From: Cryobacterium algoritolerans
GTDB lineage: Bacteria; Actinomycetota; Actinomycetes; Actinomycetales; Microbacteriaceae
Direction: 5' to 3'
NCBI RefSeq assembly: GCF_004402785.1
Contig: NZ_SOFP01000057.1
Span: 1-48,906, forward strand
DNA length: 48,906 nucleotides
The notes below the pieces were generated by a model, which was not told the DNA's origin, did no database searches, and worked only from the letters and a program-made list of their open reading frames with translations. This document shows, in pieces, positions 1 to 9,253 of this stretch (position 1 is its first letter; the number at the start of each line of letters is the position of its first letter). Made by a program: the position numbers and the translations under genes.

Positions 1-1
1 C

Positions 2-1153
2 GCGGGGCTCCTCGCCGCCGGCCTGCCGGCGCCCGGTTCGGTGGCGTTCGGCGCCGGCTGGGCGGTCACGGGGGCGTGTTTCGCCGGCCTGGCCGCAGCG
101 ACCGCGCAGGTCACCACGGGCTCACGAGCCGCCAGCGGGCTGGCCCTGGCGGGGATCGGGGCCGCCTATCTGCTCCGGGCCGTCGGCGACCTCTCCGAAG
201 CCGGACCAGGCTGGCTGTCCTGGCTGTCGCCGATCGGGTGGAATCAGCAGATCAGGGCCTTCGCGGGTGACCACTGGGGTGTCCTGGCACTCCCTCTGGC
301 CGCCACGGCGGTGACCACAGCCGCGGCGTTCTTCCTGCGTCGTCGCCGGGACCTCGGCAGCGGGATGATCACGGAGCGCTCCGGTCCCGCGGCGGGCCGG
401 CTGGGGACGCCGCTCGGCCTGGCCTGGCGCCTGCAGGCCCCCACCCTGCTGGCGTGGACCATCGCGCTGGCCATCCTGGGCCCGGTTCTCGGAACGATCG
501 CGCACACGGTTGCCGATCTTCTCAACTCCCCTGGTATGAAGGCGATCGTCGAGCGGCTCGGCGGCAGCCAGGGTCTGACGGAAGCCTTCCTCGCCGCCGA
601 GATCGGGCTGTTCGGCACCATCGTCGCCGCCTACGGAGTCGTCGCGGTGTCCCGGCTCCGGGGTGAGGAATCCGCGGGGCACGCGGAGGCGCTCCTCGCA
701 ACGTCGGTCGGGCGGGCCCGGATGCTCGCCGCTCACGGCGGGCTGGCCCTCGCCGGTGTCGCCTGGCTGCTGATCGTCGCCGGTGCCGGAACAGGCGCCG
801 GTCATGCCCTCGCCCTGGGCGATCCGAGCCAGATCGCCCGGGTCACGATCGCGGCGATCGCGAGGATCCCGGCCGCGTGGGTCGTCGTGGGACTGGCCAT
901 CCTCATCTGGGGCCTCTGGCCCCGGGCCACTGCGGGCGTCTGGGTCGCCTACATCGCGTTCATCCTGGCCGGCGAGTTCGGCACTCTGTGGGGCGTGCCC
1001 CAAGTGGTCATCGACCTCAGCCCGTTCGCGCACTCGCCGCTCCTGCCGGGGCCCAACCCGGACCTCGACGGCCTGCTCTGGCTCACGGTGGTCGCTGTCG
1101 CGTTCCTGGCCGGGGGAACGACGGCGTTCCGCCGACGCGACCTGGCTCCCTAA
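2..1153 (+). CDS. ABC transporter permease, polyketide/drug exporter type (5' truncated by window)
   Basis: Membrane subunit of an ABC-2-like exporter. The reading frame is open from base 2 with no stop, so the gene starts upstream; 383 residues are visible. Many Ala/Leu/Val/Gly-rich membrane segments alternate with short basic loops such as FFLRRRRDLGSG. A conserved feature is the repeated half organisation, with a loop containing LRGEESAGHAEALLATSVGR. This resembles the actinobacterial 'exporter of polyketide antibiotics' permeases (COG3559 type, usually about 530 residues with 12 membrane segments). Its ATPase partner would normally lie just upstream, outside the window. The substrate cannot be deduced. 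It ends 21 bases before the convergent ABC-F gene, with no obvious terminator between them. Confidence 0.8.
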   Translation, partial: AGLLAAGLPAPGSVAFGAGWAVTGACFAGLAAATAQVTTGSRAASGLALAGIGAAYLLRAVGDLSEAGPGWLSWLSPIGWNQQIRAFAGDHWGVLALPLAATAVTTAAAFFLRRRRDLGSGMITERSGPAAGRLGTPLGLAWRLQAPTLLAWTIALAILGPVLGTIAHTVADLLNSPGMKAIVERLGGSQGLTEAFLAAEIGLFGTIVAAYGVVAVSRLRGEESAGHAEALLATSVGRARMLAAHGGLALAGVAWLLIVAGAGTGAGHALALGDPSQIARVTIAAIARIPAAWVVVGLAILIWGLWPRATAGVWVAYIAFILAGEFGTLWGVPQVVIDLSPFAHSPLLPGPNPDLDGLLWLTVVAVAFLAGGTTAFRRRDLAP

Positions 1154-1174
1154 TCTTCCGCCAGGCGGTGCCGG

Positions 1175-2770
1175 TCAGGCCGCGCGCACCTCAATCTGAC
1201 CGGGCACCGCGCTGTCGCCGCCGAAGACGAGGTGCCGGTTGGCGATCTTGTCGCTGAAGAAACGGTCGTGGCTGACCACGACCACGGCGCCGGGGAAGTG
1301 CAGCAGCGCCCGCTCCATCACCTGGGTGCTGGACATGTCGAGGTGGTTGGTCGGTTCGTCCAGCAGCAGCACGGATGCGCCGGAGAGCAGGCACTGCGCC
1401 ATCGCGACGCGCGCACGCTGGCCGCCGGACAGGTTGCCGATCTTCTGTTTGAGGTCAGCTTCGGAGAACTGGAACATCGACAGGAACCGGCCGACGGACT
1501 TCCGGGTTGCCGTGAAAGCCAGGCTGCCGGGCATCGCGTTGACGGCGTGGGTGACCGTGTCGGTGTCGTCGAGTTCGGCGAGGACACGGTTGTAGGACAC
1601 CACGGCGGTCCCGTTCGCCCAGGCGACCTCGCCGGAGTCGGCCCGTTCCTCGCCCGTGAGCACCCGGAGCAGGGTGGTCTTCCCGCTGCCGTTGGCGCCG
1701 AGGACCACGATCCGGTTGCCCCGCCTGATCTCGAAGCTGAGCCCTTGGAAGAGCACCTTGTCGCCGTAGGACTTGCCGAGCGATTCGACTCGGCAGAGGA
1801 CATCCTTCACGTGCAGGCCACCGTAGATCTCGGTGATGATCTGGTCGACGGGTCGCGGCGTGCGGGCCTTCTTGATCTTGGACAGCTGGTTTCCGAGGTC
1901 CCGGGTGGCGGCCTTCGCGGCTTCCCGGCGATCGGCGATCCCCTCCGCTTCGAAGGCGAGCAGCTCTGATTCGTGCACGAACTGCTGTTCCAGGTTCTTG
2001 AGCCTGAACTGCTTCTGCACCACGTACTCGCCGAAGTTGCCCGGGTACTCGTGCAGGTGGAAGTTCTCGACCTCGATGATTCGGGTAACGACGGCGTCGA
2101 GGAACCTGCGGTCGTGGGAGACGATGATCGCGGCCCCCCGGAAGGTGCGGAACCAGGCTTCCAGCCACTCGACACCGGCCACGTCGAGGTAGTTGGTGGG
2201 CTCGTCCAGCAGGAGAACGTCGGGGCCCTCGAGCAGGATCTTGGCCAGCGCGGCGCGGTTGCGCCACCCGCCCGAAAGCTCGTCGATCGAGCAGACCCGG
2301 TGGGCCTCGTCGAAGCCCAGGGTGGTCAGTGCGGTGTCGATGCGGCGGGTGTAGTCCCAGCCGTCGAGCCTGTCCATGTCCTCGAACAGCTCGGCCTGGC
2401 GGTGGATGAGCCGGTCCAGTTCCGCGCTGCCCGACGGGTCGGCCGCGATGGCCGCGTCGATCGACGCCAGTTCGGCTTCGATGGCCTTGATCGGGGCGAA
2501 GAGCTCGTCGAGCACCTCGAGAATTGTGGATTGGCCGTTCAACTCAGAGAACTGGGAGAAGTAACCCACCTTGATGTCGGCGTCGAGGCTGACGGTGCCG
2601 GTGTCCGGAAGGACCTGGCCGAGGACCAGCTTCAGAATCGACGTCTTGCCCGACCCGTTCTTGCCGATCAGACCGACCCTGTCGCCGGTTTCGAGGCGGA
2701 AGAACGCCTCGCGCAGGATCTGCGCGTTTTCAAAGCGGACGCTGACGTCGTTCAGCCGGATCAGGCTCAT
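1175..2770 (-). CDS. ABC-F family ATP-binding protein
   Basis: A soluble 531-residue protein with two ATPase cassettes and no membrane domain. Walker A motifs are GKNGSGKT (residues 36-43) and GANGSGKT in the second half. Signature/Walker B blocks are LSGGWRNRAALAKILLEG...LLLDEPTNYLD and LSGGQRARVAMAQCLLSG...LLLDEPTNHLD, and a charged linker separates the cassettes (FEAEGIADRREAAKAATRDL region). ABC-F proteins act on the ribosome, either as translation factors or as ribosome-protection resistance factors. The sequence alone does not say which applies here. The start MSLIRLNDVSVRFENAQIL is a normal ABC-F N-terminus. The permease at 2-1153 is on the opposite strand, so the two are unlikely to form one transporter. 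Confidence 0.92.
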   Translation of the reverse strand: MSLIRLNDVSVRFENAQILREAFFRLETGDRVGLIGKNGSGKTSILKLVLGQVLPDTGTVSLDADIKVGYFSQFSELNGQSTILEVLDELFAPIKAIEAELASIDAAIAADPSGSAELDRLIHRQAELFEDMDRLDGWDYTRRIDTALTTLGFDEAHRVCSIDELSGGWRNRAALAKILLEGPDVLLLDEPTNYLDVAGVEWLEAWFRTFRGAAIIVSHDRRFLDAVVTRIIEVENFHLHEYPGNFGEYVVQKQFRLKNLEQQFVHESELLAFEAEGIADRREAAKAATRDLGNQLSKIKKARTPRPVDQIITEIYGGLHVKDVLCRVESLGKSYGDKVLFQGLSFEIRRGNRIVVLGANGSGKTTLLRVLTGEERADSGEVAWANGTAVVSYNRVLAELDDTDTVTHAVNAMPGSLAFTATRKSVGRFLSMFQFSEADLKQKIGNLSGGQRARVAMAQCLLSGASVLLLDEPTNHLDMSSTQVMERALLHFPGAVVVVSHDRFFSDKIANRHLVFGGDSAVPGQIEVRAA

Positions 2771-2928
2771 TGCTGCCTCTCGAGGGGCGGTTCAGGGGCA
2801 CCCGTGGGACTCCGGTGCGGTGTCCCTGGAAGCGCAGGGCCATGGACGATTCTACAAGGGCGGCTCCCGGGCGGGTGCTGGCAGCCGCACCAGGCATCCG
2901 TCACGGGCTGCACGGGCTCGCCGGATGG

Positions 2929-3061
2929 TCACCAGGTGGAATCCCCACGGATGAGGACGTCGGACCCGCCGTCGATGTAGACGATCTGCCCGCAGACGTG
3001 GGTGTTCTCCTCGCTGGTCAGTCAGGCCAGCAGGCGGGCGACGGCATCGGTTCGATCAATC
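2929..3061 (-). pseudogene. C-terminal remnant of a short-chain dehydrogenase/reductase
   Basis: Minus-strand translation gives LTSEENTHVCGQIVYIDGG followed by SDVLIRGDSTW and a stop at 2929-2931, a classic C-terminus of SDR oxidoreductases (CGQ...DGG..). An in-frame TGA sits just before it, between DRTDAVARLLA and LTSEENTH, where relatives usually have a residue such as Trp (TGG to TGA would be one base). No Rossmann fold or YxxxK active site remains upstream. This is therefore a gene relic. The match to the family C-terminus is seen directly; the single nonsense change is an inference. Confidence 0.55.
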
Positions 3062-3210
3062 TGTTCAGCAGCATCGGCACCATCTGGGCGAGCTGGTTCC
3101 TGGCCTCCGCCGTGCGTTCCTCGCCTCGGTCGAGGAAGGCCGCGAGGAGGGTGTCGTGGGGTTCGAACAGCGCTGCCATCGACGACACGGCGACCGCGCG
3201 CGGCGCCGGG

Positions 3211-3381
3211 GAGGCCGATCCAGCCGATCAAGCCGGCGACGACGGCCGCGACCAGGATGGGCAGGCCGGGCTGCACGAACGGCACGACGATCACAGTCGC
3301 GAGGGCGCACGCCGCGGCGACGCCCCGCGGGTGGAACAGGGCGTTCATCCGCATGCCGTAGACCGCGTTCCGGATGCCGAG
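3211..3381 (-). pseudogene. Possible AzlC-like (branched-chain amino acid exporter) remnant
   Basis: Minus-strand translation contains IRNAVYGMRMNALF joined directly to HPRGVAAACALATVIVVPF and QPGLPILVAAVVAGLIGWI. The first piece resembles the early ARNALYGLR motif of AzlC. The second resembles the hydrophobic C-terminus of AzlC. About a hundred residues that should lie between them are missing, and no credible start remains. I interpret this as an internally deleted azlC relic next to the SDR relic. The identification rests on motif memory only. The rest of 2771-3516 holds no intact gene that I can support. Confidence 0.3.
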
Positions 3382-3516
3382 CCGCGCAGCCGGCCGAACG
3401 CGTACACTTTTGCGAAACGATCGCTCCGATCGAGACGCTCCTGCCCGGCATCTGCCCGAGTGCACGCTCGCCCCTGCGGCACGCCGGGAGTTGGATGGCT
3501 ACGCCCGACGAGGACA

Positions 3517-4452
3517 ATGACTCTCCCAACCACGATTTCCCCGGATGCCGCCTCCACCTGGCACCCCCGGCATCCGACCGACGTCGCCCTCACCCTCGCC
3601 CGCCTGCGGCACGGCCGGGCCGACCCGACCCACCAGGTCGCCACCGACGGATCGCTCTGGCGCACCACACTCACCGTCGATGGACCGGCCTCGCTGCGGT
3701 TCGCGCAGTCGGACCTGCACACCATCACCTGCCAGGCCTGGGGCGCCGGCGCCCGGGCCGCGATCGACGCGGCACCCGCGATGGTCGGTCGGGATGATGA
3801 CCCGGCCGGATTCGACCCCGCCCATCCTGTGCTCGACGGCGCGCACCGGCGGCATCCAGGCCTGCGCATCCCGAAGACGGGACGGGTGATGGAGGCGCTG
3901 ATCCCGGCGATCCTCGAGCAGCGGGTCATCGCCGTGCAGGCGACCGCATCGTGGCGGCGGTTGGTGCACGCGTACGGCACGCCGGCCCCCGGCCCGACCC
4001 CCGGCCCCATGATGGTCGTGCCGACCGTGCGCGCCTGGCAGCTGATCCCGTCCTGGGAATGGCACAAGGCCGGCGTCGATCCGCAACGGTCACGAACGGT
4101 GATGGCTGTCCTGGACGTGGCGCGGCAACTGGAGCGCTGCGTCGACCTGTCCCCGGAAGAGGCGGCGACCAGGCTCCGATCGATGCCGGGCGTGGGGGTC
4201 TGGACGGCAGCGGAGGTCGCCCAGCGGGCCCTCGGCGACGCGGATGCGCTCTCGGTCGGCGACTACCACCTTGCCGGGTTCATCGGGCACGCCTTGTTCG
4301 GCGTGGAGTTCGACGACCGGCAGCTGGTGGCGGCCATGGAGCAGTGGCGGCCGCACCGCTTCCGGGTGGTGCGGCTGGTGGAGAACAGCGGCGTGGCCGG
4401 GAGACCCCGGCGCGGGCCGCGGATGCCGTTCGTCGACCACCGCGCGCACTGA
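3517..4452 (+). CDS. DNA-3-methyladenine glycosylase 2-like (AlkA/HhH-GPD superfamily)
   Basis: Base-excision repair glycosylase of the helix-hairpin-helix GPD superfamily, 311 residues. The HhH motif is LRSMPGVGVWTAAEVAQRALG (about 220-240), followed by the catalytic aspartate D249 in LSVGDYHLAGF. Upstream, IPAILEQRVIAVQATASW corresponds to the family's conserved ILEQQV.. helix. The reading frame stays open far upstream by chance. I place the start at the ATG at 3517 because it has GAGGA just before it and gives the normal length. Members remove alkylated bases; the substrate range here is unknown. The C-terminal tail GRPRRGPRMPFVDHRAH is basic. It is transcribed alone. Confidence 0.85.
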   Translation: MTLPTTISPDAASTWHPRHPTDVALTLARLRHGRADPTHQVATDGSLWRTTLTVDGPASLRFAQSDLHTITCQAWGAGARAAIDAAPAMVGRDDDPAGFDPAHPVLDGAHRRHPGLRIPKTGRVMEALIPAILEQRVIAVQATASWRRLVHAYGTPAPGPTPGPMMVVPTVRAWQLIPSWEWHKAGVDPQRSRTVMAVLDVARQLERCVDLSPEEAATRLRSMPGVGVWTAAEVAQRALGDADALSVGDYHLAGFIGHALFGVEFDDRQLVAAMEQWRPHRFRVVRLVENSGVAGRPRRGPRMPFVDHRAH

Positions 4453-4599
4453 TCGGGAGTCGCCAAACTCGGAGTCGCCGCGACCGCGTCGAAGAGCAGT
4501 CCGAGCTGCTGTTGGGTGATGCTCACCGGAGTGGCCATACCCGCACACTACGACCAGCCACCGACATCCGCAGGCACCCACCCGGCCCTCACGATGGGC

Positions 4600-4608
4600 T
4601 GTGGATAA
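4600..4608 (-). promoter_or_regulatory. Perfect DnaA box (isolated)
   Basis: The minus strand reads TTATCCACA, the consensus DnaA binding site. No second box or AT-rich unwinding element is nearby and dnaA/dnaN are absent, so this is not an origin. It could be a titration site or a chance match. Confidence 0.4.
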
Positions 4609-4646
4609 CCTGATCAAAGGAGATTTGTGGAGCACAAGCCAGACGT

Positions 4647-4770
4647 GATTTCGACAGGCTCAACCACCGACGGTGGTCGAGTTCGTCGAGACCAGGTGCG
4701 GCGATTTCGACAGGCTCAATCACCGGGACGGAGGACAGGCCTGCAGGTATTCGACGAGCTCGGCCACCGG
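4647..4770. repeat. Intergenic palindromic repeat cluster (TCGAC..GCTC..CCACCG type)
   Basis: Three related copies of a ~23-bp motif lie here. Copy 1 (4647-4669, GATTTCGACAGGCTCAACCA...) faces an inverted copy at 4671-4693, giving a near-perfect palindrome with arms of about 23 bp. A second direct copy is at 4703-4725, and a diverged copy at 4747-4770 (ATTCGACGAGCTCGGCCACC). As I recall, motifs of the TTTCGACAGGCTCAACCACCG form are scattered through intergenic regions of Microbacteriaceae genomes; this looks like the same family. Their position between convergent genes suits a terminator-like or mobile-repeat (REP/MITE-like) role. Confidence 0.7.
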
Positions 4771-4795
4771 GGAGAGGCCCGTTCACCGACGGCGA

Positions 4796-5899
4796 TCACG
4801 CCAATGACGTGCCGAAGAGCAGTCCGAGCAGGTAGGTGACTCCGGCGGCGCCGAAGCCGATCAGCAGCTGTCGGAGGGCACGTCGCAGAGGTGGTCCGCC
4901 GGAGAGCAGCCCGACGATTGCGCCGGTGGCCAGGAGGGCGAGGCCGACCAGCACGGCCGCCACGATGATCGCCGCCGGCCCGCTGAGCCCGAACAGGTAG
5001 GGAAGGACGGGCAGGATCGCCCCTGAGGCGAAGAAACAGAAACTCGACGTTGCCGCGCCGAGGCCGGTGCCGATCGCCTCGTGCTCGTCGACCGCGGGCG
5101 AGAGAGCGCCCCGGGGAGCGACTTCGACCGGACCGGTGGCGATGGCCACCGTGCGCAGCACCTCCCGGGCGTGCACCTCGGCCCGCTCCGGGCTCATTCC
5201 CTGCGCCCGGTAGACCAGGGTCAGTTCGTTGGCCGCAAGGTCGAGGTGGGACAAAACCGTTCGGGTGGCCGGGTTCGGGGTGGATGCCTCGAGCAGTTCC
5301 CGCTGGGAACGCACGGACACGTACTCCCCCGCTCCCATCGATAGGGCGCCGGCGAGCAGCCCGGCGATTCCGGTGAAGAGGATTGTGGCCGTCGGAACAC
5401 CGGTGGCCCCGATTCCGAGCACCAGGGCCAGGTTGCTCACCAGGCCGTCGTTGATGCCGAAGACCGCGGCACGGAAGGTTCCGGCCAGGCGCTGGCGACC
5501 ACGGGCCGCAAGGCCGCGCACGACCTCTTCGTGGATGCGTTCGTCCGCGGCCATCGTGCTGGTGGCATCCGCATCGTCGTCGTAGGGCGAACGCGACTCG
5601 GCCCGCTGGGCCAGGGCGAGTACGAACACCGAGCCGAACCTGCGGGCCAGGAAACCGAGGAAGCGGGTGCGTATGGCGCCGCGCCGCGGCGTCCCTGCCT
5701 GGTCTCCGAGGAGGTGCCGCCAGTGCGCTTCATGGCGACCCTCCGCCTCGGCGAGGGCGAGCAGGATTTCCTTCTCCTCCCCGGTGCGACGCGCGGCCAG
5801 GTCACGGTAGACCGCAGCCTCGGCCTGTTCGTCGGCCAGATACTGTCGCCACCGACGGATGTCCGCCACGCCGGCCGGGCGCTCGTGGGTCACGCTCAT
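4796..5899 (-). CDS. Ferritin-like/VIT1-CCC1 family membrane transporter (iron/manganese)
   Basis: 367 residues with two parts. Residues about 10-130 form a ferritin-like helical domain with possible metal ligands (DEQAEAAVYRDLA, EAEGRHEAHWRHL and DERIHEEVVRGL). The rest is a VIT1/CCC1 domain: FRAAVFGINDGLVSNLALVLG, then GLLAGALSMGAGEYVSVRSQRE, and paired membrane helices at the C-terminus. The family exports Fe2+/Mn2+ from the cytoplasm. The open frame extends upstream to 6247, but the ATG at 5899 overlaps the stop of the preceding gene as ATGA and begins MSVTHERP, so I use it. It is the last gene of the gat-containing operon. No metal-regulator site is visible. Confidence 0.85.
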   Translation of the reverse strand: MSVTHERPAGVADIRRWRQYLADEQAEAAVYRDLAARRTGEEKEILLALAEAEGRHEAHWRHLLGDQAGTPRRGAIRTRFLGFLARRFGSVFVLALAQRAESRSPYDDDADATSTMAADERIHEEVVRGLAARGRQRLAGTFRAAVFGINDGLVSNLALVLGIGATGVPTATILFTGIAGLLAGALSMGAGEYVSVRSQRELLEASTPNPATRTVLSHLDLAANELTLVYRAQGMSPERAEVHAREVLRTVAIATGPVEVAPRGALSPAVDEHEAIGTGLGAATSSFCFFASGAILPVLPYLFGLSGPAAIIVAAVLVGLALLATGAIVGLLSGGPPLRRALRQLLIGFGAAGVTYLLGLLFGTSLA

Positions 5900-6195
5900 G
5901 CTTCCGGTGCGGCTTGGAGGTGACTCTGCGTCACCCGGGCGGACTCGTGCGGGCCAGACCCGTCGAGGCCGTAGAACGGTTCGTCGAATTGCACGACCCA
6001 GACCGCCTCGCGCAGGGTCACCGGGGCGTAGAGCGCGGCGCCTTCCATGTCCCCGCCGGCCACGATCACCCCGCTCGGGTCCGGCGCGTGGGAATCGGGG
6101 TAGTTGCTGCGGTCGAGTCGCACCAGGACCTGGACCCCCACGCCGAACCCGGTTCGCCCGGGTTCGGCCGGCCGCTGCTTCTTCCCGAATGCCAT
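5896..6195 (-). CDS. Hypothetical 99-residue protein coupled to gatB
   Basis: I do not recognise the family. The protein is soluble with no signal peptide or membrane segment. It starts [20 protein letters not shown] and contains VQVLVRLDRSNYPDSHAPDP, then VIVAGGDMEGAALYAPVTLR and WVVQFDEPFYGLDG. The beta-strand-like pattern suggests a small beta-rich fold. Its ATG overlaps the gatB stop by one base (TAATG) and its stop overlaps the VIT start by four (ATGA), so it is translated with both. The overlaps on both sides and normal codon use argue that it is a real gene. Its role is unknown. Confidence 0.7.
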   Translation of the reverse strand: MAFGKKQRPAEPGRTGFGVGVQVLVRLDRSNYPDSHAPDPSGVIVAGGDMEGAALYAPVTLREAVWVVQFDEPFYGLDGSGPHESARVTQSHLQAAPEA

Positions 6196-7700
6196 TACTG
6201 CGCCGTTCCGGCTCTCTCCAGCACGAGCTCCCGCACCCGGGCGGCATCCGCCTGGCCGCGCATGGCCTTCATGACGGCGCCGATCACGGCGCCCGCCGCC
6301 TGCACCTTGCCGTCGCGGATCTTCGCGAGCACGTCGGGCTGCGCGGCCAGGGCCTCGTCGATCGCCGCGATGAGCGCGCCGTCGTCCGACACAACCACGA
6401 GGCCGCGCAGCTCGACGACCTCGAGCGGGGTGCCCTCGCCGGCGATGACGCCCTCGAGCACCTGGCGGGCAAGGCGGTCGGTGAGCGTTCCTGCCACGAC
6501 GAGTTCGATCAGGGCGGCAACCTGAACGGGGTGCACGAGGGAGTCGGCTGCCACGCCGGCCACGTTCGCGAGCCTGGCCACCTCACCGGTCCACCACTTG
6601 CGGGCGGCCTGGGCTGCCGATCCGGCGGCGATGGTGGCCTCGACGGCGTCGAGCAGGTCGGAGTTGACGACGTCCTGGAACTCCAGGTTCGCGAAGCCCC
6701 AATCGGCCTGCAGCCGCTTGCGCCGGGCGGCCGGGGGCTCCGGCAGGGTTGCACGAAGCTCCTCGACCCATTCGCGCGACGGCGCGACGGGCACGAGGTC
6801 GGGCTCGGGGAAGTAGCGGTAGTCGTCGGCATCCGACTTGGGCCGGCCGGCGGAGGTGATGCCGGTGTCCTCGTGCCAGTGCCTGGTCTCCTGGGTGATC
6901 GTACCGCCCGCGGCCAGCAGCGCCGCCTGGCGCTGGATCTCGTAGCGCACGGCGCGTTCGACCGAACGGAGCGAGTTGACGTTCTTGGTCTCGGTGCGCG
7001 TACCGAGGATGTTCGATCCGCGGGGGCGGAGGGAGACGTTGGCGTCGCAGCGCACATTGCCCTCCTCCATCCGAGCGTTGGAGACGCCGAGACCCTTCAC
7101 GATCTCGCGAATCGCGGCGACATAGGTACGCCCGATCTCCGGGGCGTCAGCCTCGCCGCCCTCGATCATCTGGGTGACGATCTCCACCAGGGGCACCCCG
7201 CCGCGGTTGTAGTCCACGAGGGAGTAGTCGGCGCCTTGGATGCGCCCGGTCGCGCCGCCGACGTGGGTGAGTTTTCCGGCGTCGTCCTCCATGTGGGCGC
7301 GTTCAATATCGACCGTGACCAGGCGACCGCTTTCGAGCTCGATCGTGAGTTGGCCGTTGAACGCGATCGGCTCGTCGTACTGCGAGGTCTGGAAGTTCTT
7401 CGCGGTGTCCGGGTAGAAGTAGTTCTTGCGGGCGAACCGGGAGTACTCGGCGATCTCGCAGCCGAGGGCGAGCCCGAGGCGGATGCTCGACTCGATCGCC
7501 TTGGCGTTCACCTGCGGGAGTCCGCCCGGCAGGCCGAGGCAGGTCGGGCAGGTGTTCGTGTTGGCACCCTGGCCGAATTCGTTGGCACAGCCGCAGAACA
7601 TCTTGGTCTTGGTGTTGAGTTCGACGTGCACCTCGAAGCCGAGCACCGGCTCGAACAGTTCGAGGGCCTTGTCGTAGTCCATCAGTTCGGCTTTTTTCAT
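6195..7700 (-). CDS. gatB: Asp-tRNA(Asn)/Glu-tRNA(Gln) amidotransferase subunit B
   Basis: The tRNA-binding/kinase subunit of GatCAB, which converts Glu-tRNA(Gln) (and Asp-tRNA(Asn)) to the amidated form. 501 residues, normal length. N-terminal [20 protein letters not shown] is followed by a zinc-type cysteine set (FCGCANEFG...[11 protein letters not shown]). The GatB signature is [15 protein letters not shown]. The C-terminal YqeY-like tail runs from about residue 355 ([22 protein letters not shown]...) to the end. Its start overlaps the gatA stop by one base (TGATG), indicating coupled translation and equal stoichiometry. Confidence 0.98.
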   Translation of the reverse strand: MKKAELMDYDKALELFEPVLGFEVHVELNTKTKMFCGCANEFGQGANTNTCPTCLGLPGGLPQVNAKAIESSIRLGLALGCEIAEYSRFARKNYFYPDTAKNFQTSQYDEPIAFNGQLTIELESGRLVTVDIERAHMEDDAGKLTHVGGATGRIQGADYSLVDYNRGGVPLVEIVTQMIEGGEADAPEIGRTYVAAIREIVKGLGVSNARMEEGNVRCDANVSLRPRGSNILGTRTETKNVNSLRSVERAVRYEIQRQAALLAAGGTITQETRHWHEDTGITSAGRPKSDADDYRYFPEPDLVPVAPSREWVEELRATLPEPPAARRKRLQADWGFANLEFQDVVNSDLLDAVEATIAAGSAAQAARKWWTGEVARLANVAGVAADSLVHPVQVAALIELVVAGTLTDRLARQVLEGVIAGEGTPLEVVELRGLVVVSDDGALIAAIDEALAAQPDVLAKIRDGKVQAAGAVIGAVMKAMRGQADAARVRELVLERAGTAQ

Positions 7701-9253
7701 CAGACGACTCCCTCTTCGCTGGCGAACATTTCGGTGGGCGCGAGCTCGGGCGCCTGGCTGAGCAGGGTGTGGCCCCAGGACGCCTCGAGTAGGCGCTCAA
7801 CGGCGGCACCGAAGGTGTACAGGCGGGCATCCAGTTTCGCCGGCGCCATGATCTGCAGGCCGACGGGGAGCCCATCTTCGGGAGCGAGCCCCATCGGAAG
7901 ACTCATCCCCGGCACGCCGGCAAGGTTCGCCGGGATCGTGGTGACGTCGTTCAGGTACATCGCCATCGGGTCGGTCATCTTCTCACCGAATTTGAAGGCC
8001 GTGGTGGGAGCGCTCGGCGACACCAGCACGTCGACCTGGGCGAATGCCGCGTCGAAGTCGCGCTGGATGAGCGTGCGCACCTTCTGGGCGCTGCCGTAGT
8101 ACGCGTCGTAGTACCCGGCGCTCAGGGCGTAGGTGCCGAGGATGATGCGACGCTTGACCTCGGGGCCGAAGCCGGCGTCGCGGGTGGCCGCCATCACCCG
8201 TTCGCTGGTGAGGGGGCCCTCGGCCGGGTCGACCCGGATGCCGAAGCGCACCGAGTCGAATCTGGCCAGGTTGCTCGACGCCTCCGCGGGCAGGATCAGG
8301 TAGTACGCGGCGATCGCGTACTCGAAGTTCGGTGCGCTGACCTCCACGATCTCCGCGCCGGCCTGGGCGAGTAGGGCCAGGGTCTCCTCGAAGCGCTGCT
8401 TGACGCCGGGTTGGAATCCCTCGCCGGCGAGCTCCTTGACCACGCCGACGCGCACGCCCTGCAGTGCGCCGTCGGCCAGGCCGGCGCGTGCGGCGGCAGC
8501 CATCGACGGCCAGGAATCGGTGAGCGACGTCGAGTCCAGCGGGTCGTGCCCGCCGATGACATCGTGCAGCAGGGCCGCGTCGTAGACCGTGCGGGTGACG
8601 GGACCGACCTGGTCCAGCGAGGACGCGAGCGCGATCGAGCCGTAGCGGGAGACGCCGCCGTAGGTGGGCTTGACTCCGACGGAGCCGGTGACGGCGGCAG
8701 GCTGGCGGATGGAACCGCCGGTGTCGCTGCCGAGGGCGAGGGGAGCCTCGAAAGAGCTCACCGCGGCTGCCGAGCCGCCTCCCGACCCGCCGGGGATCCG
8801 GTCGAGGTCCCACGGGTTGTGCGTCGGACCGTAAGCGGAGAACTCGGTCGACGAGCCCATCGCGAACTCGTCCATGTTGGTTTTGCCGAGCGGAATCAGT
8901 CCGGCGTCGCGCACGCGCCTGACGACCGTGGCGTCGTAGGGCGGGATCCAACCCTCGAGGATCTTCGAGCCGGCCGTGGACGGCATGTCCTGGGTGGCGA
9001 GCACGTCCTTGATGGCGATCGGGACCCCGGCGAGCGGGCCGAGCACGTCGCCGGCGGCGCGGCGGGCGTCGATCCGGGCGGCGGTGGCGAGGGCGGCATC
9101 CCGTGCCACGTGCAGGAAGGCGTGCACATCGGTGTCGATGGCGGCGATGTGGTCGAGGTGGGCACGGGTCACTTCGACGGAGCTCACCGACCGGTCGGCG
9201 AGCAGTCCGGACAGATCGGCGGCAGACAGCTTGATCAGGTTGGTCATGGTCAT
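7700..9253 (-). CDS. gatA: Asp/Glu-tRNA amidotransferase subunit A (amidase)
   Basis: The glutaminase/amidase subunit of GatCAB, 517 residues. The amidase-signature core [20 protein letters not shown] / [16 protein letters not shown] carries the Ser-cisSer pair, and the catalytic lysine is in [15 protein letters not shown]. This subunit releases ammonia from glutamine and passes it to GatB. Two possible starts lie two codons apart (ATG at 9253 or 9247). The first overlaps the gatC stop as ATGA, so I prefer it. It sits between gatC and gatB in the usual order. Confidence 0.98.
   Translation of the reverse strand: MTMTNLIKLSAADLSGLLADRSVSSVEVTRAHLDHIAAIDTDVHAFLHVARDAALATAARIDARRAAGDVLGPLAGVPIAIKDVLATQDMPSTAGSKILEGWIPPYDATVVRRVRDAGLIPLGKTNMDEFAMGSSTEFSAYGPTHNPWDLDRIPGGSGGGSAAAVSSFEAPLALGSDTGGSIRQPAAVTGSVGVKPTYGGVSRYGSIALASSLDQVGPVTRTVYDAALLHDVIGGHDPLDSTSLTDSWPSMAAAARAGLADGALQGVRVGVVKELAGEGFQPGVKQRFEETLALLAQAGAEIVEVSAPNFEYAIAAYYLILPAEASSNLARFDSVRFGIRVDPAEGPLTSERVMAATRDAGFGPEVKRRIILGTYALSAGYYDAYYGSAQKVRTLIQRDFDAAFAQVDVLVSPSAPTTAFKFGEKMTDPMAMYLNDVTTIPANLAGVPGMSLPMGLAPEDGLPVGLQIMAPAKLDARLYTFGAAVERLLEASWGHTLLSQAPELAPTEMFASEEGVV

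Larger units (their letters stand above)
4453..4795. other. Intergenic region between convergent genes
   Basis: This 343-bp stretch separates the glycosylase from the VIT-type gene. It holds a perfect DnaA box, three copies of an intergenic repeat (annotated separately), and on the minus strand a short open stretch starting at 4538 (MATPVSITQQQLGLLFDAVA) that runs antisense into the glycosylase. That stretch may be the 5' end of a lost gene, but it has no ribosome binding site and no recognisable family. Confidence 0.5.

Noticed and set aside
122..1033. Long open frames antisense to the ABC permease and to many other genes
   Set aside because: They arise from high third-position GC on the opposite strand; their translations are Arg/Gly/Pro-rich with no family motifs.
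2..2770. ABC permease and ABC-F protein as one transporter
   Set aside because: They are convergent, and the ABC-F protein has two fused ATPase cassettes with a ribosome-factor-type linker and no membrane partner requirement.
4263..4538. Minus-strand open stretch beginning MATPVSITQQQLGLLF
   Set aside because: No ribosome binding site, no recognisable family, and most of it is antisense to the DNA glycosylase. Possibly the 5' end of a lost gene.
4600..4608. Replication origin
   Set aside because: A single DnaA box without neighbouring boxes, AT-rich region or dnaA/dnaN genes.
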